Assembly (NCBI RefSeq): GCF_023228785.1
Contig: NZ_JALOAN010000007.1
Coordinates: 1-64,000 of the forward strand
Origin: Sulfurimonas sp.
GTDB taxonomy: Bacteria; Campylobacterota; Campylobacteria; Campylobacterales; Sulfurimonadaceae
Length of the DNA: 64,000 nucleotides
Direction: 5' to 3'
Under the pieces are notes generated by a model, which made no database searches, was not told the DNA's origin, and saw only the letters and a program-made list of their open reading frames with translations. Below, piece after piece: positions 15,819-24,246 of this stretch. How positions within the stretch are numbered: position 1 is the stretch's first letter; each line of letters starts with the position of its first letter. Made by a program: the position numbers and the translations under genes.

Positions 15819-17591
15819 TTACAAGTTATTTTTTTGTGAACCCTTAGTCGGGCACCCACAATCATAGTCTAGTAAAACAACATTTCCCTCGTTGCTTACA
15901 TCCACCACCTTTTTATCTTTAATATAATCACGAACCACATCATACACTGGTCTGATTTTATCTTTTTGAAGATTTTGTCCTGCATTTTGCAAGTTTCCGC
16001 CCCATGATGAGACAATGTATATTTTATCTAAAACAATGGCTTCTCCGCCAACTTTTAGACTAGATATTCGCTCGCCAGCCTTATTACCTACAGCTATGCT
16101 ATATGTAACTCCACCTAAACGACTCATATCTCCTCCTTGTTGATAGAGAGGATTTGCATTAAAAACATTGTCAGCTATATCTTCTAAAAGCTTTGCAATA
16201 TTTTCACCCTTTAGCTCAAAAGTATATACATCAGGGTAAGTAACCGCACACATCTCATAGACATTGTCCATAGTAATATCTTCGCCTGCTAAGACTGTAG
16301 TTCCCCATCTATATCCTGGAGTAAAAGAGATATCACATTTCATTTCATCCATGATAGCATCGTTTATAAGTTGATCAAAAGTTGAGAAAAACGTATCTCT
16401 CTTATATAGAGTGTTTTTAGTTTTACCTAAAACTTCATTCATCTCATCAGCATAAGGAGCATAAAGTTCTTCTACAAGCTTCACACCTTCTGGATCTGCT
16501 GGAATTAGATTAGATGCTATTGGCACAAGTTTATACTCATAACCATGGACTTTTCCATCTTTTGCATCTATATCTAGGCGACCAACATATTTACCATGGC
16601 TACCAGCTATAACAATTACTGTACCATCTATTACTATAGGTTTTGGCGATGGATCATGTGTATGTCCACTAAGAATGAAGTCGATGCCATGAACCATACG
16701 AGCTAGTTCTTGATCAACGCTAAAACCATCATGAGAGAGGACAACAACACAATCAACTTTGTGCTCACCTCTTAACTCATCTACATACTTTTGAAGAGTC
16801 TCCGGTCTGATGCCAAAACTCCACCCCTCTGTAAACTCTCTAGGATTAGCAGTTGAAGTAAATGGAAAAGATTGTCCTATGATTCCAATCTTAGCTCCAC
16901 CTCTTTGCTCAATTGTATAAGGCTCAAAAATCAACTCCTCATACTCATCAGCAAATGGGTCATTTCCTACTATATTTTGAGAGATAAACTTAGCATCTAG
17001 CATCTCTATGAGCTCTTTTACCCTCTCTTTACCATAAGTAAATTCCCAGTGTCCAACCATCACATCTACACCTAAGTAGTTTTGAGCTTTTACTATCGCC
17101 TCGCCTCTTGTCTTTAGTGCTACACCTGTTCCTTGCCATGTATCTCCAGAGTCTAAAAAGAGAACATTCTCAGCCCCTCTCTCTTTTCTTACATGATCTA
17201 GGTAGGTTTTCATATGAGCTACTCCGCCCATCTTTCCAAACTTCTTAGCTAAAGTCTCAAAATCTATATGCGTATCAAAGTAAGCATCTAAACTACTAGG
17301 CTCTAGTCCATAGTGTTTTGCAAAAGCTTCACCACATAAAAAACCAGGAGTTCCCACAAGATTTGGAGCAGAGATTAAAGTAGATGGCTCTCTCCAATAT
17401 AGTGGCTTTAAATGCGCATGAATATCACACATATGCAAAAGAGTAAAGTTTCCAGTTGCCTTAAAATCATAAATATCTTTTAGTGATATCTGTGCAGGAG
17501 TTCTAACGCCACTTTTAGAACATCCAACACTAACCGCACCTAGCCCAAAGATAGCAGCTATGTGCATAAAATCTCTTCTTGAAATTTCCAT
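15819..17591 (-). CDS. soxB: SoxB thiosulfohydrolase
   Basis: 590 residues with a twin-arginine signal (SRRDFMHIAAIFG) and the 5'-nucleotidase/SoxB fold: metal motifs CDIHAH, DSGDTWQG, GHWEF and LSGHTHD. SoxB is the dimanganese periplasmic enzyme that hydrolyses sulfate from the SoxY-bound cysteine S-thiosulfonate. Length matches the family. It lies 10 bases after soxA. The C-terminus has a CGC segment near the end. The usual GNHEF-type motif reads GHWEF here, as is common in SoxB. The assignment is secure from motifs and neighbours. Confidence 0.96.
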   Translation of the reverse strand: MEISRRDFMHIAAIFGLGAVSVGCSKSGVRTPAQISLKDIYDFKATGNFTLLHMCDIHAHLKPLYWREPSTLISAPNLVGTPGFLCGEAFAKHYGLEPSSLDAYFDTHIDFETLAKKFGKMGGVAHMKTYLDHVRKERGAENVLFLDSGDTWQGTGVALKTRGEAIVKAQNYLGVDVMVGHWEFTYGKERVKELIEMLDAKFISQNIVGNDPFADEYEELIFEPYTIEQRGGAKIGIIGQSFPFTSTANPREFTEGWSFGIRPETLQKYVDELRGEHKVDCVVVLSHDGFSVDQELARMVHGIDFILSGHTHDPSPKPIVIDGTVIVIAGSHGKYVGRLDIDAKDGKVHGYEYKLVPIASNLIPADPEGVKLVEELYAPYADEMNEVLGKTKNTLYKRDTFFSTFDQLINDAIMDEMKCDISFTPGYRWGTTVLAGEDITMDNVYEMCAVTYPDVYTFELKGENIAKLLEDIADNVFNANPLYQQGGDMSRLGGVTYSIAVGNKAGERISSLKVGGEAIVLDKIYIVSSWGGNLQNAGQNLQKDKIRPVYDVVRDYIKDKKVVDVSNEGNVVLLDYDCGCPTKGSQKNNL

Positions 17592-17601
17592 TATTTCACC
17601 C

Positions 17602-18375
17602 TTATCTTTTTAGTCCAGGGATAGCTATTTCAAATCCCTTGGCTTCTTGAGTCAGATATACTTCAAGTCCTACCATCTCAGGTGAGCCCAAAGGAATAAC
17701 TGCTAACAAAGCGTTATTCATACATCCTTGAAAACGGCGTTGCAAAGTTCTAAGAGATGACTTTGTCATTCTATACGCCGGCCAAGTAGCAGCTGGTGCA
17801 TTACCTTTTGCACTTAAGTCTGGTAATGGTTGAGTTCTTAAGACACTTCCTATAACTTGTGATGAGTGACAAGATAGACAAGAGAGTCCTCTTGAGCCTC
17901 TTTTTTGCTCAAAAGTGAGTTTGCCAAGTTCATAAGACTCTTTTATATGTTTATTTGCATCTACATCTATTTGAATTTTTTCTCCATTTGCTATAGACTT
18001 CGCATAAGCACCCATGTCAAACATATCTGAACTCTTTAGAGCAAATGGCTTGTGTCCATTTTTACTCATTAGAGCTTGAAGTACTTGATCTAGAGCAACT
18101 ACTTGTTTAAAATCTTTTAAATATCGTGGAAAACCTGCTATATAAGCTGGTAATTCATCTTCGCTAACATTTAAAAATTCTGCAAGTCCAGCATCTCCAC
18201 CACAATACTCTTCAAGAAGTTCGCTACCATTTCCCACCATAATATCAGCCGGATTATCTTCTAACATCTCAGCATACATTTCACGATCTGCATCACTCAT
18301 AGAAAACTGCTCACTCGCAAAAGAGAGTGACCAAAGTAGCGTGAGAGAAAGTACTATTTTAATTGTGCCCTTCAT
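17602..18375 (-). CDS. soxA: SoxA, L-cysteine S-thiosulfotransferase haem subunit
   Basis: 257 residues with a signal peptide ending near SFASE. One haem site CLSCH is visible at about 168-172 and the catalytic/axial cysteine in RRFQGCM (about 218). The N-terminal half has no second CxxCH, so this is a monohaem SoxA as in other Campylobacterota. With SoxX it couples thiosulfate to the cysteine on SoxY and passes electrons to cytochrome c. It begins 3 bases after the soxZ stop. Confidence 0.95.
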   Translation of the reverse strand: MKGTIKIVLSLTLLWSLSFASEQFSMSDADREMYAEMLEDNPADIMVGNGSELLEEYCGGDAGLAEFLNVSEDELPAYIAGFPRYLKDFKQVVALDQVLQALMSKNGHKPFALKSSDMFDMGAYAKSIANGEKIQIDVDANKHIKESYELGKLTFEQKRGSRGLSCLSCHSSQVIGSVLRTQPLPDLSAKGNAPAATWPAYRMTKSSLRTLQRRFQGCMNNALLAVIPLGSPEMVGLEVYLTQEAKGFEIAIPGLKR

Positions 18376-18378
18376 TGA

Positions 18379-18714
18379 TTATCCTTTTGGTTTAATCTTT
18401 ATACTTTTTTCGTGAACTTCACCTGTACTATCACTAAACGTAACACTTAGTTTTCCCTCACCATTTACTTTCATATATGTTGTAAAAACAGGGTTTGTAG
18501 ATAGCGACTCCCACACATTCATAGTTGTAATAACTTTTCCGTTATAGTCAAACTTAACACTGTTTATGTACTTTGCCGGAATAACTTCTTTAGTCTTTTT
18601 ATCTTTACGCATTCCTGTTTCCATAGGATGCATAACCATAAAACTAACTTTAACTATTTCACCATCTTTGTAACTTTTTGGCTTAATCTTAATAAGTGAT
18701 TTTCTACTTGACAT
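18379..18714 (-). CDS. soxZ: SoxZ sulfur-carrier subunit
   Basis: 111 residues of all-beta immunoglobulin-like fold with the SoxZ segment VMHPMETGMRKD and the ending KSIKIKP. SoxZ has no signal peptide and is exported together with Tat-exported SoxY; the pair carries sulfur intermediates during thiosulfate oxidation. It is separated from soxY by a 172-base gap that contains a palindromic repeat element, so the usual tight soxYZ coupling is interrupted here. Its own AAGGAAA ribosome site is present. Confidence 0.95.
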   Translation of the reverse strand: MSSRKSLIKIKPKSYKDGEIVKVSFMVMHPMETGMRKDKKTKEVIPAKYINSVKFDYNGKVITTMNVWESLSTNPVFTTYMKVNGEGKLSVTFSDSTGEVHEKSIKIKPKG

Positions 18715-18744
18715 TTTTATTTTCCTTAATTTATTTTATTTTAT

Positions 18745-18859
18745 TTGAACCCTCTGATTAATCTATAAACTAGATTCCGTGTCAAGCACGGAATGACGGA
18801 GTACACGTCATCCTGAACTTGATTCAGGATCCAACTGAATAATTGTTCAGAGCATTCAA
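18745..18859. repeat. Palindromic intergenic repeat element, copy 2, between soxY and soxZ
   Basis: The same 55-base block as at 12362 (one mismatch), with palindromes ATTCCGTG-TCAAG-CACGGAAT (18774-18794) and ATCCTGAA-CTTGA-TTCAGGAT (18810-18830), followed by one copy of the 17-base unit (18843-18859). It is shorter than copy 1, lacking the extra GTCATCCTGAA units. It sits inside the sox operon just upstream of the soxZ ribosome site. Confidence 0.85.
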
Positions 18860-18886
18860 TTTAGATTTTTATTAAATGATTGAATA

Positions 18887-19357
18887 TCAACCACATCCAC
18901 CAATAGTAACTTTTACATTTTGAGTTGCAGTTAAAAATGTGCCATCACTAAGTGCAACAACGGTAGCTACATCTTGAGTCCCACCTAATTTTATACGAGT
19001 TGCAAACATAGCTTTTCCATTTGATGGAGTTAAATGTACATCAATACATCTAGTGTTAGCATTTTTTGTAGCTAAGATATGAATAGATTTCACATAATCA
19101 CTATCAGTCATAGGAGACTCAACCTCAACAGTTACAGGAACAACTGCACCATTTTCAGCAATCTCTGGAACTTTTAAGTTTACTTTTGAAGATTCTTCTG
19201 CACCTTTTCCACCAGTAATTGCATCTACTGCTGCTTTATATGAAAGATCATTTGGTCCTGATAGTTTTTTTGCTTCATCTGCAAAACTTATTGCTGGACT
19301 TATCGCAGCTACCGCAGCTACTGCACCTAGTTGTTTAAAAAAATCTCTTCTTTGCAT
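18887..19357 (-). CDS. soxY: SoxY sulfur-carrier subunit
   Basis: The start is set at ATG 19357, which has AAGGA upstream and begins directly with a twin-arginine signal (MQRRDFFKQLG); a longer reading from 19402 would overlap soxX. The 156-residue protein ends in IGGCG, the C-terminal swinging arm whose cysteine carries the thiosulfate-derived sulfur. It is Tat-exported with SoxZ bound. It lies 10 bases after soxX. The gap to soxZ is filled by a repeat element. Confidence 0.95.
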   Translation of the reverse strand: MQRRDFFKQLGAVAAVAAISPAISFADEAKKLSGPNDLSYKAAVDAITGGKGAEESSKVNLKVPEIAENGAVVPVTVEVESPMTDSDYVKSIHILATKNANTRCIDVHLTPSNGKAMFATRIKLGGTQDVATVVALSDGTFLTATQNVKVTIGGCG

Positions 19358-19367
19358 TTGTTTATCC

Positions 19368-19886
19368 TTATTTTGTTGAAATAACATATGAAGTAATTTC
19401 ACATATCTCTTTAGTTGTAAATAACTTAGTAGTTAAGTTAATTGTCATGTGTGTGTTTTGGTTGTCTATACGGGGATCAGCAATTTTCTGAAAAACAAAC
19501 TGATGGTCTCTAACACCACTATCCATAAACATAGCCTTGTATCGAGTTAGATCTGGACCTATGTTTCCACCACCTTGAGCTTTTTCAATATTATGACAAG
19601 CTACACAGTTTCCGTACTGTTTAGTATCACTATCTTTTATATCTATGCCTTTTGGTGGCTTTTGTCCTGCTTGTTTACTATTTAAGTTGTGAAATATATA
19701 AGCACCTCTTGCAATAGCATCCTTATCTGTTGTTATACAACCTTCTGGCATAGCGTAGACTGTAGCTTTAGCTAGTAAATCATCTTTGATTATCTTACTT
19801 GCATTGGGTTTTTCTATTACACCACTATAATCAGCAGCAAAAAGTGAAGCACCCACTAACAGCGATATCATCACAGTTTTTTTCAT
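19368..19886 (-). CDS. soxX: SoxX monohaem cytochrome c
   Basis: 172 residues with signal peptide (MKKTVMISLLVGASLFAA) and one class I haem site CVACH (near residue 95) followed by GPDLT; a likely Met ligand lies in the HMTINLT segment. SoxX pairs with SoxA and receives electrons from the thiosulfate coupling reaction. It is the first sox gene in transcription order, preceded by a 84-base gap and then the histidine kinase gene on the same strand, so either a promoter lies in that gap or sox is read through from the regulators. Confidence 0.94.
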   Translation of the reverse strand: MKKTVMISLLVGASLFAADYSGVIEKPNASKIIKDDLLAKATVYAMPEGCITTDKDAIARGAYIFHNLNSKQAGQKPPKGIDIKDSDTKQYGNCVACHNIEKAQGGGNIGPDLTRYKAMFMDSGVRDHQFVFQKIADPRIDNQNTHMTINLTTKLFTTKEICEITSYVISTK

Positions 19887-19970
19887 ACTCTGTTCCTCCT
19901 ATTTTTATTTCAGAAACAAGTTTATCTCTTCATTGTAAAATTAATGTAAAATGATGTTTATTTATTAGAT

Positions 19971-21125
19971 TTATTTATTTATAGAAGTAAATACGTACAA
20001 AAATTCACTTCCTTTCTTCGGAGTTGAGTTTATGATGAGTTGTATGTTTTCTTTATCAATTATAGATTTTACAATGCTCAGACCTATGCCAAAGCCACCT
20101 TTATTGATATTTTCTCTATAGTATCTGCTTAAAATGTTCTCAACATTTTCTATCCCAACACCATAATCTTTTATGCTCATATAAAGTTTTTCTTCCTTTT
20201 TATGAAGACTTATATCTATCTTTGAGTTTTCATATGAGTACTTGATTGCGTTTGAGAGAGTATTGTCTATAACTCTTTGGAGTTGTTTTGGATTCATATA
20301 AACTAGCAGTGACTCTTGTATATTTGATTTTATAACTATATTTTTCATAAGAGCTACTTCACTAAAGTATTCTATTCTCTCTCCTAAAAACTTATCGAAG
20401 TTGATATTTTGTTTTTCATACTCTAACCTCTCATGCTTTATCAGATAGTCCATATCGTTATATATGTTGGATAAAACTTTAGATGCAGCCTTCATTCTTT
20501 GCATATACTTATTTGGTTCATTTTTTCTATTGTAGAGGTCAATATTAACATTTATGATTGATAGTGGTGTATTGATCTCGTGCATAGAGTCTTTTATGAA
20601 GTTGTCTAACTGTTTATTCATTCTTTGAAATGGCTTTGCAAAACTTTGTAGAAAAAATACACTAAGTGTAAAGATAAGAATAACTATGCTAAAGAGTATA
20701 TATAAAACTTTTTCATAAACAGAAGCAAAAGAGAGTTTGTTTTTTACTATAAGATAAGAGGCTCCAAAATATCTACCTTTTGGAAGTTTTACTATTAAGT
20801 AAGCGTCATTGTCTTCTAAGTGATAGCCATCTTTAAAATACTTTATCTTATAGTCTATAAGAGAAAAAATAGGTTTAAACCTCTCATTATAAAGCCCTGA
20901 TTCAAATGTTTTAAATCTTGGATATTCAAAATACTCTTCATGTTGATTGTACTCTTGCATCGCTTTTATGATTAGTATTGATTTTTCTTTTAGTAGTAAC
21001 TCATTTTCTATAGAGTGAATATTTTTCATATATACAAAGTAAAAGAAAAGCGGAGTTAAGAGTATCATAGAGACTAAAGATGTATATATTAGTGCGTATT
21101 TTGCTGAATTTTGGTTATCTTTCAA
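19971..21125 (-). CDS. Membrane histidine kinase
   Basis: 384 residues: two transmembrane helices (about 11-33 and 143-166) bound a ~110-residue periplasmic sensor. A HisKA helix follows with the phospho-acceptor in DSMHEINTP (near 183), then a HATPase domain with NTLSNAIKYS (N box), DYGVGIE (G1) and GGFGIGLS (G2). It overlaps the response-regulator gene by 11 bases, which makes them a cognate pair. Position immediately upstream of soxX suggests control of thiosulfate oxidation; the signal is unknown. HEINTP in place of the usual HELRTP is common in Campylobacterota. Confidence 0.88.
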   Translation of the reverse strand: MKDNQNSAKYALIYTSLVSMILLTPLFFYFVYMKNIHSIENELLLKEKSILIIKAMQEYNQHEEYFEYPRFKTFESGLYNERFKPIFSLIDYKIKYFKDGYHLEDNDAYLIVKLPKGRYFGASYLIVKNKLSFASVYEKVLYILFSIVILIFTLSVFFLQSFAKPFQRMNKQLDNFIKDSMHEINTPLSIINVNIDLYNRKNEPNKYMQRMKAASKVLSNIYNDMDYLIKHERLEYEKQNINFDKFLGERIEYFSEVALMKNIVIKSNIQESLLVYMNPKQLQRVIDNTLSNAIKYSYENSKIDISLHKKEEKLYMSIKDYGVGIENVENILSRYYRENINKGGFGIGLSIVKSIIDKENIQLIINSTPKKGSEFLYVFTSINK

Positions 21126-21768
21126 TGATATACCCTAAGCCTCTTCTATTTTGTATAACATCATCTGGTAATTTTTTGCGTAAGTTATTGAGTTGTACTC
21201 TAATGGTGGCAGGTTCAACATATTCTCCCCAAACCTCATCTTGAAACATTTGAGTAGATACAACTGCATTTTTATTTTTTATAAGCACTTCTAAGAGTTC
21301 TTGTTCTGTTTTTCTAAGCAAGATCTCTTCTTGTCCTAAGGTAAGTTTGCCTCTTTTCATATCATATGAAAGTTCATAACCAAAATGCACTAAAGAGCTA
21401 TCATCTTGTAAAAAACTAGCCAATGCTTGGTCGATGCGAAGTTCTAACTCTTCTAAGTCAAATGGTTTTCTTATATAGTCACAACAGCCCGTTTCATAGC
21501 CTTTTTTTACTGCATCTATATTGCTCATAGAAGTTAAAAATATTGCAGGAATTTTTTTATCATCTTCTCTTAATTTTTTTAAAAGCTCAAAACCACTTAA
21601 TGATGGTACATTTACATCTAAAATCAAGATATCATAAACTCTCTCATATATGGCATCATATGCCTCAAGCCCATCCATAAAACCATCTACTTCATAACCT
21701 ATATCTGTTAAAAACTCTTCTATACTAATTCGCAGTGAATATTCATCTTCTAAAAGTAGGATTCTCAT
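21115..21768 (-). CDS. OmpR-family response regulator
   Basis: 217 residues: receiver domain (about 1-115) with acidic pocket LLEDEY, phospho-acceptor in ILDVNVPS (about 52) and conserved FLTS and RKPF, followed by a winged-helix DNA-binding domain (about 125-215) with VRVQLNNLRKKL-type recognition helix. It overlaps the kinase gene downstream and the sensor gene upstream (4 bases), so all three form one operon. The likely targets are the sox genes, by proximity. Confidence 0.9.
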   Translation of the reverse strand: MRILLLEDEYSLRISIEEFLTDIGYEVDGFMDGLEAYDAIYERVYDILILDVNVPSLSGFELLKKLREDDKKIPAIFLTSMSNIDAVKKGYETGCCDYIRKPFDLEELELRIDQALASFLQDDSSLVHFGYELSYDMKRGKLTLGQEEILLRKTEQELLEVLIKNKNAVVSTQMFQDEVWGEYVEPATIRVQLNNLRKKLPDDVIQNRRGLGYIIER

Positions 21769-22853
21769 TTTATCTTTCCATCTATTTTTTTAACAACACT
21801 TCTCTCTAGCATCATCTGTATAAGCTCATCTTTTGAGTACGCATCGAACTTTTCATAAGCCTCATCCAAAAAGATCTGTCTATCTTGTGTATCTATTACA
21901 TCTTGGAGATAAACCATAGAGTTAGCCGAGTATTTACTATAAACATTGTTGTTATACTTCTCTCTTTTTACAACATCATAGAGTCCGCTTCTTGTAACAT
22001 TTATGAGAAAAGATATATCATCTTCTGGATTTCTAAAGTAGTCTAAATATTTCTCCTCAAGCACAAAAACAAATCCACCTATATCTTTATAGTCTCCATC
22101 ATACATAGTCTCATAAAAGATATACTTACTATCTTCATAAGCTAGTCCATCTAACTTTAGCTTTTGGAAATCTATCTTTTTTAAGGTTTGAATGTGATCA
22201 TAGTTGTAGTTTCTGTTTGAGACAATATACTCATCTATCATTAAATTTTCCATCATAAGTACCGCAGTCTCTATATGCTCTATATCCAATAAAACATATA
22301 TATCTACACCCATGGAGCTAAAAAACTCTGTGGTAGATTTAAAAAAAGATATAACTTCTACAAAACCTAAAAACTCAGAGTCTTTATATATGGGAACTGT
22401 GGCTTTTATGCCAAGTCGTCTTCCTATCTCTATGGAAGTTCTTGGTGCTTTGTTAGTCTCAAAGTATTTAAAATCTTTTCTATACTCACCCAGTGGCATT
22501 CCAGCATACATATCATCCCAACTTCTAGCGAAGATGTTAAACTCTTTTGTTATGATCTGAGCTCTTATCAATAGATCTGTTTCTTGTTTTATGGTTGTAG
22601 TTATATCTGAGAGTAGTTTGTAGCCTAGATCTTCATCATCATTTTCTAAAGCATCAACCAGAGCTTTATTTTTAGATAAAAAGAGTGCCATCTTTAGATC
22701 ATCCATCTTGTCAGATTTGAGTTTTGACTTTAGGGCGATAGAGACTTGATCCATGATGTGATTTATCTTTTGCTCTCTTACTTTGTCTTTATAGTAAAAC
22801 ATCGCTATAACTATCAAGATCAATATAAAAACGACTACAACTTTTTTTAGCAT
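21765..22853 (-). CDS. Periplasmic Cache-like sensor protein without an output domain
   Basis: 362 residues with a single N-terminal transmembrane helix (about 4-22). A long periplasmic region resembles the double-Cache ligand-binding modules of chemoreceptors and kinases: a long helix, then ISFFKSTTEFF and a GGFVFVLEE strand. No HAMP, kinase, methyl-accepting or GGDEF domain follows; the last ~60 residues are helical. Coupled by a 4-base overlap to the response regulator, it may bind a ligand and act on the kinase from outside. I recognise the fold type only loosely. Confidence 0.55.
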   Translation of the reverse strand: MLKKVVVVFILILIVIAMFYYKDKVREQKINHIMDQVSIALKSKLKSDKMDDLKMALFLSKNKALVDALENDDEDLGYKLLSDITTTIKQETDLLIRAQIITKEFNIFARSWDDMYAGMPLGEYRKDFKYFETNKAPRTSIEIGRRLGIKATVPIYKDSEFLGFVEVISFFKSTTEFFSSMGVDIYVLLDIEHIETAVLMMENLMIDEYIVSNRNYNYDHIQTLKKIDFQKLKLDGLAYEDSKYIFYETMYDGDYKDIGGFVFVLEEKYLDYFRNPEDDISFLINVTRSGLYDVVKREKYNNNVYSKYSANSMVYLQDVIDTQDRQIFLDEAYEKFDAYSKDELIQMMLERSVVKKIDGKIK

Positions 22854-23016
22854 CTACACCTTCACTTAGTTTATTTTTACTTAAAAAGTATCTTCGCCTT
22901 TAGTATATCTGCTTGTATTTTAAAATCTTATGTAACGCCAGTTTTTGATAATTAAAATATAAAATTTTTCTGAATATATTTAAAATTTTCTAATAGATAA
23001 GTTTTTAATTTTGTGT

Positions 23017-23031
23017 AGAGTAGTATACTCT
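23017..23031. promoter_or_regulatory. Inverted repeat before the cytochrome c gene
   Basis: AGAGTA-GTA-TACTCT is a perfect 6-bp inverted repeat ending 30 bases before the ATG at 23062, inside the 208-base divergent gap that also serves the sensor/regulator operon. It overlaps a possible -10 (TATACT). It could be an operator, but chance is a serious alternative. Confidence 0.25.
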
Positions 23032-23061
23032 CAAAAGATTTAACACAAAAAAGGGTTTAAG

Positions 23062-23340
23062 ATGAAAAAAATTGCTTTCGTATTATTTATTAGTAGTGTC
23101 GTTCTCATGGGCGCAGTAGAACCAAAAGCTTGTGCAGCTTGTCATGGCGTTAACTTTGAAAAAGTTGCACTTGGCAAATCAAAAATTGTTGCAGATTTAT
23201 CACATACAGAGATCGCAACAGCATTAAAGGGCTACAAAAGTGGAACTTACGGCGGAGTTATGAAAGCTGTAATGAAAGGTCAAGTTGCTAAGTACTCAGA
23301 TGCTGAGTTAGAAACATTTGCCCAAACAATTGGTAAATAA
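23062..23340 (+). CDS. Small class I cytochrome c (c553-like)
   Basis: 92 residues: signal peptide (MKKIAFVLFISSVVLMGA), one haem site CAACHG close to the mature N-terminus, and Met candidates in the GGVMKAVMKG segment as in cytochrome c553 and c6 types. It is a soluble periplasmic electron carrier, plausibly linking Sox or other dehydrogenases to terminal oxidases or reductases. It is divergent from the sensor-regulator operon with a 208-base gap, and has an AAAGGG ribosome site. Confidence 0.85.
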   Translation: MKKIAFVLFISSVVLMGAVEPKACAACHGVNFEKVALGKSKIVADLSHTEIATALKGYKSGTYGGVMKAVMKGQVAKYSDAELETFAQTIGK

Positions 23341-23461
23341 TTTTTACAATTAAAATGTAGATTCACTCATAGTCTCTACTTAAGCAACTGTTAGGTCAAA
23401 TATATATATCAAATTATCTATGATAGAATTAAGATAAGTAAACTTAATAAAAGGGTATATT

Positions 23462-23752
23462 ATGAAGAAAGACGAAATAGTTACAGAAGCAAAGAAACAG
23501 TTGGTTAAATTCCAAAAAGAGATAGATGAGATCAAAGAAGCAAGTTCCCATCTAAGTGAAGAAGCTAAAAAACAATTTGATATAGGTGCAAAAGAGCTTG
23601 AGAGCCTTTATAAAGACGCAAACGAAAAGTTTGACACCCTCTCAAGTAAAGCCGAAGAAAATTACAAAGAGATCAAAGACTTTGTAGAGTTAACAAACAA
23701 AGCTCTAAAACACTCTTTTAACTACTTTATGTCGCATTATAGAAAGAAATAA
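23462..23752 (+). CDS. Small helical/coiled-coil protein of unknown function
   Basis: 96 residues, highly charged and almost entirely predicted helical, with heptad-like spacing (KFQKEIDEIKEASSHL, LYKDANEKFDTLSSKAEE). No signal peptide, cysteine or known catalytic motif. An AAAGGG site precedes the ATG. The pattern is reminiscent of phasin-like or apolipoprotein-like surface-binding helices, but I do not recognise a family. Confidence 0.6.
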   Translation: MKKDEIVTEAKKQLVKFQKEIDEIKEASSHLSEEAKKQFDIGAKELESLYKDANEKFDTLSSKAEENYKEIKDFVELTNKALKHSFNYFMSHYRKK

Positions 23753-23799
23753 AAGTTCAAAATAGTTTGAAAGTAGATACTGGAATTTTAAACGCTTTC

Positions 23800-23988
23800 T
23801 TAAATTATGATAGTTTTATTATTTATAGATCTTAATTTTCTACACTTAAATGGGGATTGCTTTAGAAGTTCTATTTTTTCTTTTAGATTGTCTTTAAATT
23901 TTATGGCGGATAATTTTTTATCTTTGGAGATGAAAGTAAGTATGTTTAAAAGAGACTTTGAAAAGCTTTCTTCGTAAACAATTTGCAA
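23800..23988 (-). pseudogene. RelE/ParE-type toxin remnant, truncated
   Basis: About 62 residues from a TTG start. The sequence fits the N-terminal two thirds of a RelE/ParE toxin: YEESFSKSLLNILTFISKDK, then KFKDNLKEKIELLKQSPFKCRKLR. Such toxins normally run ~90-100 residues and end with a strand carrying the catalytic or structural residues (YRI...); here the frame stops after NNKTIII and no continuation is found in the other frames. It is probably inactive. Confidence 0.5.
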
Positions 23989-24092
23989 GCTATAAGTCTT
24001 GAACTTTTTTGTACATCTTTTTTAAACTGTTTTACAAAAAATAAAACTTGTAAATAGACAGAGTTGTCAATATCTAGTCTTAATGGGTGCAT
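23946..24092 (-). pseudogene. Possible antitoxin remnant
   Basis: A 48-residue reading frame (starts MHPLRLDIDNSVYLQVLFF) overlaps the toxin remnant by 43 bases. The start resembles small Campylobacterota antitoxins that pair with RelE/ParE toxins (short beta strand, then a helix), but it is about half the usual length and drifts into the toxin gene out of frame, as if an internal segment had been deleted. Support is weak beyond the position and the N-terminal pattern. Confidence 0.3.
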
Positions 24093-24246
24093 GAATTACC
24101 TTTTTTATTTAGCTTAATATTCCAAGTATTATAACTTCCTTTCATCAATATTTAAAACAAGCAATATATCTGTGTTGTATAAACGTGTTAAAAGTTAGAT
24201 GTTGTCCCTCGTAATAGGGACATAATTTAATTTCAGAGAGGCTCGT

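Noticed and set aside
19358..19402. Longer SoxY N-terminus overlapping soxX
   Set aside because: The Tat signal begins at ATG 19357 behind AAGGA; the extension would place 15 residues before it.
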